This document shows, in pieces, positions 54,192 to 63,953 of a DNA stretch of 64,000 bases (position 1 is the stretch's first letter; the number at the start of each line of letters is the position of its first letter). Source of the DNA: Microbacter sp049976245 (lineage in GTDB: Bacteria; Bacteroidota; Bacteroidia; Bacteroidales; Paludibacteraceae); contig JBMFIQ010000005.1 of assembly GCA_049976245.1 (NCBI GenBank), positions 1 to 64,000 of the forward strand. Reading direction: 5' to 3'. Position numbers and translations under genes: made by a program. The notes beneath the pieces were generated by a model. It saw only the letters and a program-made list of their open reading frames with translations. It searched no databases and was not told where the DNA came from.

Positions 54192-54842
54192 TCAACCAAT
54201 CATTCCGTCGCTCATGTGCACGATGCGATCGGACAAAGCCGACACATCTTTATCGTGAGTTACGATGACAATGGTCAATTCGAACCGATCGCGCACATCA
54301 AAAAAGAGCCGATGCAAATCTTCTTTGTGTTTTGAATCTAAACTGCCCGAAGGTTCGTCGGCCAGAATGACCGAAGGCCTGTTGATCAATGCTCTGGCTA
54401 CTGCAACACGCTGACGTTCACCTCCTGACATTTGGTTTGGTTTATGATGCGCACGATCGTCAATTTGTAAAAAACGCAATAGATCCAATGCGTCAGATTC
54501 TGTAGCCTTAACACTTTTTTTTGCAATCAAAGCAGGAAGCATCACATTTTCGAGCGCCGTAAATTCAGGCAAAAGTTGCGGAATTTGAAATACAAAGCCA
54601 ATGTGCTGATTGCGAAAGAGCGACAGTTTTTTTTGATCTAATGATTTGATCGGGACCGAATCAATCACAACAGATCCTGAATCGGGCGCTTCCAAAGTAC
54701 CCATGATATGCAACAAAGTGGATTTTCCGGCACCACTTGGCCCAACGATGGAAACAATTTCACTTTTATTAACATAAAAATCAATTCCCTTCAGCACTTG
54801 CAACGTTCCAAAACGTTTTGTAATCTTTTCTAATTGAATCAT
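54192..54842 (-). CDS. lolD: LolD-like ABC transporter ATP-binding protein
   Basis: A 216-residue ATPase of the MacB/LolD group. Walker A is GPSGAGKST (34-42), signature MSGGERQRVAVARAL, Walker B VILADEPSG. It would power lipoprotein release by LolCE, but no membrane partner gene is adjacent. It begins 16 bases after the lactonase gene stop. Confidence 0.85.
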   Translation of the reverse strand: MIQLEKITKRFGTLQVLKGIDFYVNKSEIVSIVGPSGAGKSTLLHIMGTLEAPDSGSVVIDSVPIKSLDQKKLSLFRNQHIGFVFQIPQLLPEFTALENVMLPALIAKKSVKATESDALDLLRFLQIDDRAHHKPNQMSGGERQRVAVARALINRPSVILADEPSGSLDSKHKEDLHRLFFDVRDRFELTIVIVTHDKDVSALSDRIVHMSDGMIG

Positions 54843-54858
54843 TTATATTGACAATCAA

Positions 54859-55965
54859 TTATTTATATTTGTAATGCAAGAACATCAAACAAACAGGTTC
54901 GGACAATTTCATCATTTGATGTGTGGGCGACAAGAGTCCGGTGGTTCGATTTCGTTTAAACATCACAATGCCGTTGCCATTCTGATTGGCCACCAACAAA
55001 AAATTTCCGGTTGGATCGATTGTAAAATTGCGAGGCCATTGAATGTCATTTCTTACCCATTGAATAGGGCGAACTCTGCCGGTTTGTTCATCAAAAGTAC
55101 AGGTAACTATACTGTTATCACCTCTGTTTGAGGCGTAAAGGAATCGTCCATCGGGTGAAAACTGAATTTCGGCTGCTGCGTTTTTGCCATGAAAGTTTTG
55201 CGGAAGCGAAGAAATATTTTCTTTGACTATGCCAAAAGCGCCCGAAGTGTCACGCCCAATGACAATGATGCGGCTTTTCAGTTCATTGATTACCGCCATC
55301 CATTCCCCATTGGGAGAAAATGCGAAATGACGTGGCCCAACTCCTTTGGACAAATCAATTTCGCCAAAAGGTTTTAAGGAATGATTATCAATGGTATAAA
55401 TCAATATCTTATCAATTCCCAAATCGGCCGAATAAATAAATTTCCCTTTAGGATCAGGAAGAATGCAATGTGCACGAGGTGTTTTCCCCCAATGATGATC
55501 GACGGAAGCAATATTTCCCACCGATCCGTCGGCAGAAAGTGGATATAAAGTCACCAAACCATTGCCATAACTTGCCGTTCCCAACCACTTCATTGGTTCA
55601 AGTTCGGCAATGTGACAACTTAAACCGCCAATTCCCGTCTGACGATTGATCAAATGGAGCGAATCATTTCCGGTGATCGAAAAAGCGGTAATTCCGTAAG
55701 TTGAATCCATTTCGCTGATTGACCACAAAAAATGATTATTGGAAGAAATGGCTATAAAACTTGGATTTCCAACTTTGGCCACCAACTTTGGTTCAGTGAG
55801 TTGTCCTGTTTTTGCATCAAAATAACTTCGATAAATGCCTTCACTCCCTTTGTCGGTGTACGTTCCTATAAACAAAGGCAATTTTGAACTCTGTTGAGCC
55901 ACAACAAAAGCTCCTTGAGCTGCAAAAAGCAAAGATAAAATAACTCCATATTTTTTTATAATCAT
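54859..55965 (-). CDS. Exported lactonase-family beta-propeller protein
   Basis: A 368-residue seven-bladed propeller of the YbhE/6-phosphogluconolactonase family, with a signal peptide (MIIKKYGVILSLLFAAQGAF). The LFIGTYTDKGSEGIYR start, GVGPRHFAFSPNGEW and WPRNFTIDPTGNFLLVANQN are characteristic. Since it is exported, a role in sugar-lactone hydrolysis outside the cytoplasm is more likely than the pentose phosphate pathway. It is 27 bases after the prolyl oligopeptidase gene. Confidence 0.85.
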   Translation of the reverse strand: MIIKKYGVILSLLFAAQGAFVVAQQSSKLPLFIGTYTDKGSEGIYRSYFDAKTGQLTEPKLVAKVGNPSFIAISSNNHFLWSISEMDSTYGITAFSITGNDSLHLINRQTGIGGLSCHIAELEPMKWLGTASYGNGLVTLYPLSADGSVGNIASVDHHWGKTPRAHCILPDPKGKFIYSADLGIDKILIYTIDNHSLKPFGEIDLSKGVGPRHFAFSPNGEWMAVINELKSRIIVIGRDTSGAFGIVKENISSLPQNFHGKNAAAEIQFSPDGRFLYASNRGDNSIVTCTFDEQTGRVRPIQWVRNDIQWPRNFTIDPTGNFLLVANQNGNGIVMFKRNRTTGLLSPTHQMMKLSEPVCLMFLHYKYK

Positions 55966-55992
55966 ATTAATAAATATTTATATTTTTAATTG

Positions 55993-58119
55993 TCAATGTT
56001 TTGTCAAAAAATGAATAGAATGAAACGGAACATGCATATTTTCAAAAATGAAAGTCCAAATATCGGTTGCTTCGTCAATATATTTTGAAACCGGTTTCCC
56101 CATGCCATGACCTGCCAAATGTTCAATCCTGATCAAAACGGGACGATTGCAAGCCTGATCGGCCTGTAGTGTACTGATAAACTTAAAAGAATGAGCCGGC
56201 ACTACCCGATCGTCATGATCTCCGGTGGTAACCAACGTGGCCGGATAACAAATGCCTTTTTTGATGTTATGCAAAGGAGAATAGGAAAAAAGATAATGAA
56301 AAAAACGTTCGTTATCGCTCGTACCGTAATCCGTTGACCAGGACCAACCAATTGTAAATTTTTGATAACGAAGCATATCCATCACTCCCACTTGCGGGAT
56401 GGCCACTTGAAACAAATCAGGCCGTTGTGTCATGCATGCCCCGATCAGCAAACCGCCATTGGAACCACCCTGAATGGCCAATTTTGAAGAAGAGGTGTAT
56501 TTTTTCGCAATCAAATATTCAGCTGCGGCAATAAAATCATCAAAAACATTTTGTTTATTCAATAAAGTTCCGGCCTGATGCCATTTTTCACCAAACTCAC
56601 CTCCACCTCGAATGTTGGCAGTGACCCAAATACCACCGTTTTTCAAAAACAACATGCGGCTGGCACTGAACGTTGGTGTAAGACTAATGTCAAATCCGCC
56701 ATAACCATACAATAAAAGCGGGTTTTCTCCATTTAAAACCATATTTTTATGATGAACAATAAACATGGGAATTTTGGTTCCGTCTTTTGATTCGTAAAAA
56801 ACCTGATCTGTAACAAATTCGGAAGTGCTAAAAGGCAGCTTCGTTTCGTGGATCAATACCGGTAAAGGATTATCTATGGACAATTTGTAAATATTTCCAG
56901 GACATGTAAATGAACTGAAATCATAAAACAAAACATGATCTTTTTGCTTTCCGCTCAATGTCGAAACTGTTCCCATGCTCGGCAAAGAAATTTTCTTGAT
57001 AAATGCACCATTGACATCATACAAAGACAATTGATTATAAGCATTATGCAAATACAACAGTACCATTTTATGATCAAGAATGACAGCTTGTTGCAACACA
57101 TCATTGTTTTCGGGCACCAGCAAACTCTTTTCCCAATTGGTTGTATTCACCTTGATCAAACAATAATTTGGAGCCTGATCATTGGTTCTTATAATTAAAT
57201 CATTGTTAAGATCATCAATCACAAAATAATTGTGTTCAAAACCGCTCACCAATTGATGCAACGGAGTATGAATCCCTTTTCGCAAGTCGCCCACCAAGAG
57301 GTTATTTCCACTTGTTCCGTCAGCTCCGTAAATAAACATGAAACGTTCATCATCAGTTGTTTGAACCGAAAATGTGCGCAAAGGATGTTCGGGATCGCCA
57401 TAAATTAACCGATCGCTATCCTGGGTGGTTCCAAGTTGATGGTAATAAATTTTTTGGAATGTATTTCTTTGATTCAAAGCATTTCCGGCAGGTGCATCAT
57501 AACGACTGTAAAAAAACCCGTTTTGAAACCATGCAACGGATGAAAACTTGACCCACTTGAGTAGATCCGGCAAGGGTTTTCCGTCCAATGTCATGACTCT
57601 AATTTCTGTCCAATCTGATCCGCCCGATGCCAAAGCATAAGCCAGATAACGGTTGTCATTAGAAACAGCCCATGTGTTTAGTGCAATGGTTCCGTTTTTT
57701 GACAATGCATTAGGATCCAACAGCAAGGTTTCTTTTCCCGTAAGCAAGTTTTTTTTGTACAAAACCGACTGATTCTGAATGCCGTTGTTCTTTAAATAAA
57801 GATAAAAATTGCCTGCTTTTACGGGAACACTTTCTTTAGGATAATTCCACATTTCGGTTAAATTTTTGCGGATTGCCTCCCGAAATGGGATGGTGTCAAA
57901 ATATTGACGGGTGAAATCATTTTCAGACTGAATCCAAGCCAAAGTAGCCGGTGATTTTTCATTTTCCAACCAACGATACGGATCGGCAACTTTTACGCCA
58001 AAATAGCTGTCAACAGTGTCACACGTTGGTGTGGTAGGATAATGATAAGGTTGCGCAACTGATTCAATGATTGATAAACACATAATTAAAAGTACCAAAT
58101 AAGGATATCGTGTTTTCAT
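55993..58119 (-). CDS. Prolyl oligopeptidase family serine peptidase
   Basis: A 708-residue exported peptidase with signal peptide (MKTRYPYLVLLIMCLSIIES). The N-terminal beta-propeller (about 40-420) covers the active site and the C-terminal alpha/beta-hydrolase has Ser in GGSNGGLLIG, Asp in GDHDDRVVPAH and His in HLAGHGMGK. It cleaves short peptides after proline, probably in the periplasm. It may head a unit with the lactonase and lolD genes. Confidence 0.92.
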   Translation of the reverse strand: MKTRYPYLVLLIMCLSIIESVAQPYHYPTTPTCDTVDSYFGVKVADPYRWLENEKSPATLAWIQSENDFTRQYFDTIPFREAIRKNLTEMWNYPKESVPVKAGNFYLYLKNNGIQNQSVLYKKNLLTGKETLLLDPNALSKNGTIALNTWAVSNDNRYLAYALASGGSDWTEIRVMTLDGKPLPDLLKWVKFSSVAWFQNGFFYSRYDAPAGNALNQRNTFQKIYYHQLGTTQDSDRLIYGDPEHPLRTFSVQTTDDERFMFIYGADGTSGNNLLVGDLRKGIHTPLHQLVSGFEHNYFVIDDLNNDLIIRTNDQAPNYCLIKVNTTNWEKSLLVPENNDVLQQAVILDHKMVLLYLHNAYNQLSLYDVNGAFIKKISLPSMGTVSTLSGKQKDHVLFYDFSSFTCPGNIYKLSIDNPLPVLIHETKLPFSTSEFVTDQVFYESKDGTKIPMFIVHHKNMVLNGENPLLLYGYGGFDISLTPTFSASRMLFLKNGGIWVTANIRGGGEFGEKWHQAGTLLNKQNVFDDFIAAAEYLIAKKYTSSSKLAIQGGSNGGLLIGACMTQRPDLFQVAIPQVGVMDMLRYQKFTIGWSWSTDYGTSDNERFFHYLFSYSPLHNIKKGICYPATLVTTGDHDDRVVPAHSFKFISTLQADQACNRPVLIRIEHLAGHGMGKPVSKYIDEATDIWTFIFENMHVPFHSIHFLTKH

Positions 58120-58392
58120 ACAAAATAGTTGATTTTAAAGGTCTTATGGGAATCTCATTTTAGATTTACATCGTTTTTTTTTTGGTGAATTTCAATGTTC
58201 ATGGTCGATTCACACGATCGTGATTTTTTTATTGAACATTTGTGCCGTCCGTATTAGTAAAAAAATGAAAGAAAAAAAGTTCAAATCAATCATCATTTCA
58301 GATCGTAAAAACGAAAAGGCTGAGCGTTTTTCAAACAACATCGCATTTTATTTTTTTAGACAAAAAAAAGGATTATGGAAGCAGCCAAATCA

Positions 58393-59271
58393 TCAAAAAT
58401 AATTTGTTTCCTGATCGTAAATGGAGGTTAAAAGATTGTTGGCAAGACGGCTGGCTCCAAACCTGAATAGTTGATTGTTCAACCAATCTACACCCAGAAT
58501 CTCTTTAACAATGGTGTAATAATTCACCGCATCGTCCTTGGTGACAATTCCACCTGCCGGCTTAAATCCAACCTTTTTCCCTGTTTTTTTGTAATATTCC
58601 CTAATGGCAGAGCACATCACATAAGCTGCTTCGGTGGTAGCGGCCGGGTTCATTTTTCCGGTAGAAGTTTTAATAAAATCGGCTCCCGCTTCCATAGCCA
58701 ATAGAGAGGCTTTTTTTATTTCAATTGCATGCATTAAAGCTCCCGTCTCAAGAATAACCTTAAAATGAGCATTTCGACAAGAGGCTTTCAATTCGACCAA
58801 TTCGTCATAAACTTTTTCATAATCTCCTTTCAAAAAATCACCAACGGAAATCACCACATCAATTTCAGTGGCTCCTTCGTGAACTGCCAACAACGTTTCA
58901 GCCACTTTTACTTCAATGAAAGTTTGAGAAGAAGGAAATCCAGCCGAAACCGCAGCAATACCAATCGGGATTTGAAGGCGTTGGCTCACCGTACCGGCAA
59001 AATTTGGAAAAACGCAAATGGCAGCTACTGAAGGCATTTCCTGAAAATATTCAGAAAAATGATTGACTTTATCAACCATGACTTCAATGTTTTCACGGTG
59101 ATCTGTGGTATTCAAAGAAGTCAAATCGATGAAATTAAAACATTGTTTGTACACCTCTTTGGTGTCATTTTCAGCACGTTTCTCGGCAATTAATTTTAAG
59201 GTCTCCTGACGAATGACATCATCATTGATTTCAACATCGTACGATTGGAAAAAGGAATGAAAATCTTTCAT
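58393..59271 (-). CDS. deoC: Deoxyribose-phosphate aldolase
   Basis: Class I aldolase splitting deoxyribose-5-phosphate, 292 residues. The Schiff-base lysine is in GADFIKTSTGK; a second lysine is in GFKPAGGI; GATEIDVVISVGDFLKG and FKVILETGAL complete the barrel motifs. It is longer than E. coli DeoC by an N-terminal helix extension. A TATCTTTG -7 match lies about 200 bases upstream (59471-59478). Confidence 0.93.
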   Translation of the reverse strand: MKDFHSFFQSYDVEINDDVIRQETLKLIAEKRAENDTKEVYKQCFNFIDLTSLNTTDHRENIEVMVDKVNHFSEYFQEMPSVAAICVFPNFAGTVSQRLQIPIGIAAVSAGFPSSQTFIEVKVAETLLAVHEGATEIDVVISVGDFLKGDYEKVYDELVELKASCRNAHFKVILETGALMHAIEIKKASLLAMEAGADFIKTSTGKMNPAATTEAAYVMCSAIREYYKKTGKKVGFKPAGGIVTKDDAVNYYTIVKEILGVDWLNNQLFRFGASRLANNLLTSIYDQETNYF

Positions 59272-59682
59272 GAGTTTATGGTTTATAAATTATTGGTCGT
59301 GAAAACTTAGATAAAAAATGAGAAACCAACATCATTTCTTTTCGTTATTCCATTTTTGTCATGTTCATGCCGTCTCTACTTCAATTTGACTTTAAAAACT
59401 TTTTAAAACAGACCATTCCTATGACAATTTTGCAAAGAGATTGTCAAAAGGTTCTCACCTTCATAGCCTGCAAAGATAGAATTTTTTCAGCAGAAAATGT
59501 GAATGGTTGCGGGAGATTTCACGACAATGCCTCATGATAACGAGCCTAAAAAAATCATTTTCCGAAACCTTCCAATTCGAAAAAAAATGAAATTTGTCCA
59601 AAACTTCATCGCATTCATAGCAACAACAAAAACATAAAATGAGAAAATGATGCATCAAAACAAGTTATTTCGATTAAAATTG
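59272..59682. other. Divergent gap between deoC and the permease gene
   Basis: It contains a minus-strand TATCTTTG (59471-59478), a possible but distant -7 box for deoC. No ORF with family resemblance and no RNA gene are seen. Confidence 0.4.
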
Positions 59683-59690
59683 TAATTTTG
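59683..59690 (+). promoter_or_regulatory. -7 box for the APC permease
   Basis: TAATTTTG matches TAnnTTTG exactly and would start transcription near 59697, about 78 bases before the ATG. The -33 region is weak. Confidence 0.5.
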
Positions 59691-59774
59691 CAGAACGAAT
59701 ATTTTCAAATCATAAGCAAACATCGACTAAAACTTTCAACAATTCATTGCATATTCATCCAATTTTGACCCTCT

Positions 59775-61253
59775 ATGATCAAAGATTTATTTATAAAAAA
59801 ATCCATCCATCAACTTATTGATCAATCAGAAAATCACAATCCGTTACAACGTCATTTAACTGCGTTGAACTTAGTGTTGCTGGGAATTGGAGCAGTCATA
59901 GGCGCCGGTATTTTTGTATTGACCGGGACTGCTGCCGAAATGCATGCCGGACCTGCCATTGCTTTATCCTTTGTTTTTTCAGCTTTGGGAAGTCTTTTTG
60001 CCGGACTTTGTTATGCAGAATTTGCATCCATGATTCCGGTTTCGGGTAGCGCCTACACGTATGGATATGCCACGATGGGAGAATTGGTTGCGTGGATCAT
60101 CGGATGGGACTTAATTTTGGAATATCTCTTTGGATCAGCTACCGTTGCCGTTGGTTGGAGTGGCTACGTAGTCAGCTTTTTTAATGATTTTGGCATAAGC
60201 ATTCCGTCTTACATAGCTCAAAGTCCCTTTGTTTACGATGCTTCGGGGTGGCATCAAAGCGGCGCATTGATCAATTTCCCGGCCGTTTTCATTGTTGGAG
60301 TTGTCACAACGCTTTTAGTTTTAGGCATCAAACAATCGGCCAGATTCAACAATATTATTGTTTTGATCAAGGTGATCGTCATTCTTTTGTTTATAGGGTT
60401 TGGTTTGAGCCACATTCATTTATCCAACTGGACTCCTTTCATTCCCGAGAATACGGGAAAATGGGGAGAATACGGATGGTCAGGAATCTTAACTGGTGCT
60501 GCAGTGGTTTTCTTTGCATACATTGGATTCGATGCCATTTCAACCACGGCGCAGGAAGCAAAAAACCCTAAACGAGACATGCCCATTGGAATTTTAGGTT
60601 CATTGCTGATTTGCACTTTACTTTATGTAGCGGTCAGTTTAACTTTAACCGGAATAGTCAACTACCATCAGTTGAATGTTCCTGCTCCCATTGCTTTGGC
60701 CATCGACACAGCAGGTAAAGGATTGATTTGGTTGCGACCAATCATCAAAATAGGTGCCATAGCCGGTCTAAGCTCTGTTGTATTGGTATTGTTGTTGGGA
60801 CAATCACGCATTTTTTTCACTATGGCAAACGACGGTTTATTGTGGAAAAGTTTTGCGAAAACACACTCGCGCTATAAAACGCCATACATCACAACCATTG
60901 TCACCGGAAGTTTTGCTGCTTTTTTTGCAGGACTTTTTCCAATCGGATTATTGGGCGAATTGGTTTCCATCGGAACGTTATTGGCCTTTACCATCGTTTC
61001 CATTGGCATCATAATTCTTCGAAAAACAGATCCCGACGCACCCCGCTCATTTAAAACACCCTGGGTTCCATTGATTCCACTATTAGGCGCCGGTGTATGT
61101 TTGGCACAAATGATGTCGCTTCCGCTCGATACGTGGATTCGCCTCATTGCGTGGATGTTGATCGGATTTTCCATTTATTTCACTTACGGACGAAAACACA
61201 GCGTTGCCCGCATCACACGGTTTGAAGCATCAAATCGTCACGATGTGGAATAA
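59775..61253 (+). CDS. APC-family amino acid permease
   Basis: A 492-residue secondary transporter with about twelve membrane segments. The first-segment signature GIGAVIGAGIFVLTG and SAYTYGYATMGEL match the cationic amino-acid transporter subgroup (YfnA/CAT-like). The exact substrate is not determined. It is a single-gene unit with a -7 box upstream and a terminator shared with the FKBP gene downstream. Confidence 0.9.
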   Translation: MIKDLFIKKSIHQLIDQSENHNPLQRHLTALNLVLLGIGAVIGAGIFVLTGTAAEMHAGPAIALSFVFSALGSLFAGLCYAEFASMIPVSGSAYTYGYATMGELVAWIIGWDLILEYLFGSATVAVGWSGYVVSFFNDFGISIPSYIAQSPFVYDASGWHQSGALINFPAVFIVGVVTTLLVLGIKQSARFNNIIVLIKVIVILLFIGFGLSHIHLSNWTPFIPENTGKWGEYGWSGILTGAAVVFFAYIGFDAISTTAQEAKNPKRDMPIGILGSLLICTLLYVAVSLTLTGIVNYHQLNVPAPIALAIDTAGKGLIWLRPIIKIGAIAGLSSVVLVLLLGQSRIFFTMANDGLLWKSFAKTHSRYKTPYITTIVTGSFAAFFAGLFPIGLLGELVSIGTLLAFTIVSIGIIILRKTDPDAPRSFKTPWVPLIPLLGAGVCLAQMMSLPLDTWIRLIAWMLIGFSIYFTYGRKHSVARITRFEASNRHDVE

Positions 61254-61440
61254 CCCTTCTTTTTGAACGTAACGCATTGAAATCAATAAAATGATTCTTT
61301 TTGTCAATGCTTATGAATCAACTTTGTTTAAAGCCACAAAAAAAGTTCATCATCCTTTCTGTTAGCATATTTTTTGCCTCGCCGATTATCGCTCATTGAC
61401 ATCCATCATGTGGATCTATTTTCACTTTGATAGGAGCAAA

Positions 61441-61470
61441 AAAAAACGCTTCCATATGGAAACGTTTTTT
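61441..61470. terminator. Bidirectional terminator
   Basis: AAAAAACG and CGTTTTTT flank an inner TTCC-ATAT-GGAA stem, making a symmetric hairpin with a T-run on both strands. It serves the convergent permease and FKBP genes. Confidence 0.75.
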
Positions 61471-61495
61471 GAAATATAAAATATATAAAATTGAT

Positions 61496-61975
61496 CTACT
61501 GCACATTAATAAGTTGCACATCAAAAATTAAGGTTGAATTTGCCGGTATAAGGCCCATCGGAGTAGCTCCATATCCCAATTGTTGCGGAATATAAATTTC
61601 AAACATGGAGCCGGTATTCATTTTCAGCAAAGCTTCCTGAAAACCCTGAACCAAACTTGCCACATACATGGATCGTGGAGAATTGACTAATGTAGTGTCA
61701 CTTACGGTGGTATCAAAGACCGTCCCGTCAATTAATTTTCCCGTGTAAAGCAAAGTAACAAAACTTCCCGAGTTGGGTTTTATGCCGACACCCTGAATTA
61801 ACACTTTGTATTGCAGACCCGTAGATGTAGTTACAACACCAGGTAGTGTTTTGTTGTGATCAAGAAATTGTTGGTTTAATTTTTGCCAATTATCTACTTT
61901 GTTGCTACAAGCTGTAACCAATAAAGCTAAAATAATTGTCAAAAAACCAATGTTCATAAATTTTGGATTCACCAT
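61496..61975 (-). CDS. FKBP-type peptidyl-prolyl isomerase lipoprotein
   Basis: A 159-residue lipoprotein: signal with lipobox LLVTAC, then an FKBP domain (LLYTGKLIDGTVFDTT, VQGFQEALLKMNTGSMFEIY, PANSTLIFDVQL). It catalyses proline isomerisation in folding envelope proteins. An internal ATG at 61957 would give a shorter signal and is equally possible. It lies 31 bases downstream of lutB on the same strand. Confidence 0.9.
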   Translation of the reverse strand: MVNPKFMNIGFLTIILALLVTACSNKVDNWQKLNQQFLDHNKTLPGVVTTSTGLQYKVLIQGVGIKPNSGSFVTLLYTGKLIDGTVFDTTVSDTTLVNSPRSMYVASLVQGFQEALLKMNTGSMFEIYIPQQLGYGATPMGLIPANSTLIFDVQLINVQ

Positions 61976-62006
61976 AAGTATAGTTATTTAATTGTCAACT
62001 AATTCG

Positions 62007-63377
62007 TTATTTATTATTTTTAATCCATTGCTTAGTAAATGATTGCTTAAAAATCGGCATTTTTCTTTTTGGACCCCATCCTAAAAAATTGAAAGGGAAA
62101 GAAGCCATGTTTTTCATCCAAAAAGGGAAAAAATCGAATCGTGAACGGCTTTCGGCAATCCATTGATAGGCTTTGAACAGTTTTTTCTCAGTAACAGGTC
62201 GGGCTCTTTCTTCAACCACTTTTTTTCGATTATTGAGTAGCAAGTCCGGCAAAGGAATTTGAACCGGACAAACTTCCGCACATTTACCGCATAAACTGCA
62301 TGCAAAACTTAAATGCCCCATTTCTTTCCAACCTTCAAAAAACGGAGTGATGACTGAACCAATTGGCCCACTGTAGGTTGAATGATAAGTATAACCGCCA
62401 ATGGTTTTATAAACAGGACAAGCATTTAAGCAAGCACCGCAACGAATACACGATAGAACCTCGGCATTGTCATCATCTTCGTAAACGGAAGTCCGTCCAT
62501 TATCCATTAAAATGACGACCATGGCTTCCGGACCGTCCACTTCCGACGAAAATCTCGGACCGGAAAACAAGGTGTTGTAAGCCGTTACCTGCTGCCCTGT
62601 TCCAAGAGTTGCCAACAAAGGCTGAAACATGCCTAAATCTCTCAACGAAGGAATCACTTTTTCAATGCCGGCAATCACAATATGTAACTTTGGGAATGAG
62701 GTACTCATCAATGCATTACCTTCATTTTCAGTAACGGCGACCGCTCCAATATCGGCTATTAAAAAATTAGCTCCCGTGACACCAACATCTGCCTTTAAAT
62801 AATGATCGCGGAGAAAAGATCGAACATACAAGGTCAGCTCTTCAGGAGTGCTGTCGGGTGGCGTTTGAAATTTTTCTTGAAATAATTTTGCAATATCTTC
62901 TTTCGATTTGTGCATGGCAGGGGTCACAATGTGATAAGGCTTTTCGCCTGCAATCTGCACAATAAATTCGCCTAAATCCGTTTCAATCGATTTAAATCCA
63001 TCAGCTTCAAGTTCTTCATTGAATGAAATCTCTTCAGTGGTCATCGATTTACTTTTGACCACCAACGAAGCCTCACGTTCCGTCAAAAGTGTTTTGATGT
63101 GCTGCATTGTTTCAACAGCATCGCGCGCCCACAATACCCTTATACCATGTTTGATTATGTTTTCTTCAAATTGTATCAAATATTCATCCCAATGTGCCAA
63201 CATGGCTCTTTTGATAAAAGCAGCCTGACGTTTGGTTAAACCAATATCCTTAAATCGATCATAACCACGCTCAACAGCAGCATCATAACGCGCCATGTTG
63301 TGCTGAATAATTTGCCTGTGACGCTCATTAAAAGCGATTTTTGCAGCATCGTATTGAAATTGATTTTTAGCTTTCAA
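62007..63377 (-). CDS. lutB: Lactate utilization iron-sulfur protein LutB
   Basis: Part of the LutABC L-lactate oxidation complex. It has an LUD domain and two C-terminal 4Fe-4S motifs, CIRCGACLNACPVYK and CSLCGKCAEVCPVQI. The longest frame runs to 63473 (GTG), but a canonical promoter at 63429-63460 lies inside it, so translation must start later. The first in-frame candidate at a conserved-looking position is TTG at 63377 (LKAKNQFQYDA), giving 456 residues, normal for LutB. lutA and lutC are absent from the window. Confidence 0.82.
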   Translation of the reverse strand: MKAKNQFQYDAAKIAFNERHRQIIQHNMARYDAAVERGYDRFKDIGLTKRQAAFIKRAMLAHWDEYLIQFEENIIKHGIRVLWARDAVETMQHIKTLLTEREASLVVKSKSMTTEEISFNEELEADGFKSIETDLGEFIVQIAGEKPYHIVTPAMHKSKEDIAKLFQEKFQTPPDSTPEELTLYVRSFLRDHYLKADVGVTGANFLIADIGAVAVTENEGNALMSTSFPKLHIVIAGIEKVIPSLRDLGMFQPLLATLGTGQQVTAYNTLFSGPRFSSEVDGPEAMVVILMDNGRTSVYEDDDNAEVLSCIRCGACLNACPVYKTIGGYTYHSTYSGPIGSVITPFFEGWKEMGHLSFACSLCGKCAEVCPVQIPLPDLLLNNRKKVVEERARPVTEKKLFKAYQWIAESRSRFDFFPFWMKNMASFPFNFLGWGPKRKMPIFKQSFTKQWIKNNK

Positions 63378-63428
63378 CGTTGTAAATGAAGAAGATCCAA
63401 TGAAAAAACATCGTTCGTATATTCGTGT

Positions 63429-63460
63429 CAAAGATAATAAAAGTTTAAGGTGTTGACAAA
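63429..63460 (-). promoter_or_regulatory. Promoter for lutB
   Basis: On the minus strand TTTG (63457-63460), 20 bases, TATCTTTG (63429-63436). Both boxes are exact. Transcription should begin near 63422, about 45 bases before the TTG start. Confidence 0.75.
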
Positions 63461-63489
63461 AAAATCCGGCCACTTCACAGCGGACCGGA
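63458..63489 (-). terminator. Minus-strand terminator overlapping the lutB promoter
   Basis: TCCGGTCC (63482-63489 read on the minus strand) pairs with GGCCGGA (63465-63471) and is followed by seven T (63458-63464). The T-run overlaps the lutB -33 box. No minus-strand gene lies upstream to need it. Confidence 0.6.
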
Positions 63490-63868
63490 CTCCCATCTAA
63501 CCAAAAACCAAAAAATAATGAATGCGTGCCTTTTCACAAAGACTTGACATCTATATTATATCATTTGTTGCAAATTCATTGTAATGAGATTTCAATTTTG
63601 TTTTCAAAAAGCATTTTTGACACTTTTCATTTTGATCTTTCAGGTATCTCATGCTTTCAAATGAAACGACCAACAGTTTTTCGAAAGAAATTTATCATCA
63701 ATGCTTTATTATAAAGAATGAAAATTGCCGTTAAACGTTGCACTGAAAATATTATTTACACATATTTAACGTCTAAAACGCGAAAAATTTTTGATTTAAC
63801 CTATTTATTAATATGTATTAACAATATTGACCTATTTCGATCATGTAACAAATAAATGAGGTGTTGCT
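63490..63868. other. Intergenic gap without a recognised gene
   Basis: About 380 AT-rich bases between the terminator and the promoter of the last gene. No convincing ORF, tRNA or -7 box on the minus strand. It could encode a small RNA ending at the terminator at 63458-63489, but no promoter supports that. Confidence 0.35.
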
Positions 63869-63900
63869 TTTATGGTCAATCAAATAAAATTGTAACTTTG
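63869..63900 (+). promoter_or_regulatory. Promoter of the last gene
   Basis: TTTA (63869-63872), 20 bases, TAACTTTG (63893-63900). The -7 box is exact; the -33 has one mismatch. It gives a leader of about 45 bases. Confidence 0.6.
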
Positions 63901-63953
63901 TAGTCAATGAAAAAATGAATTTTGAAGAATAAATCCATCAAAAAAGCCATTAC

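Noticed and set aside
63526..63714. 62-codon ORF in the last gap
   Set aside because: No recognisable domain, promoter or start context; compositional noise in AT-rich DNA.
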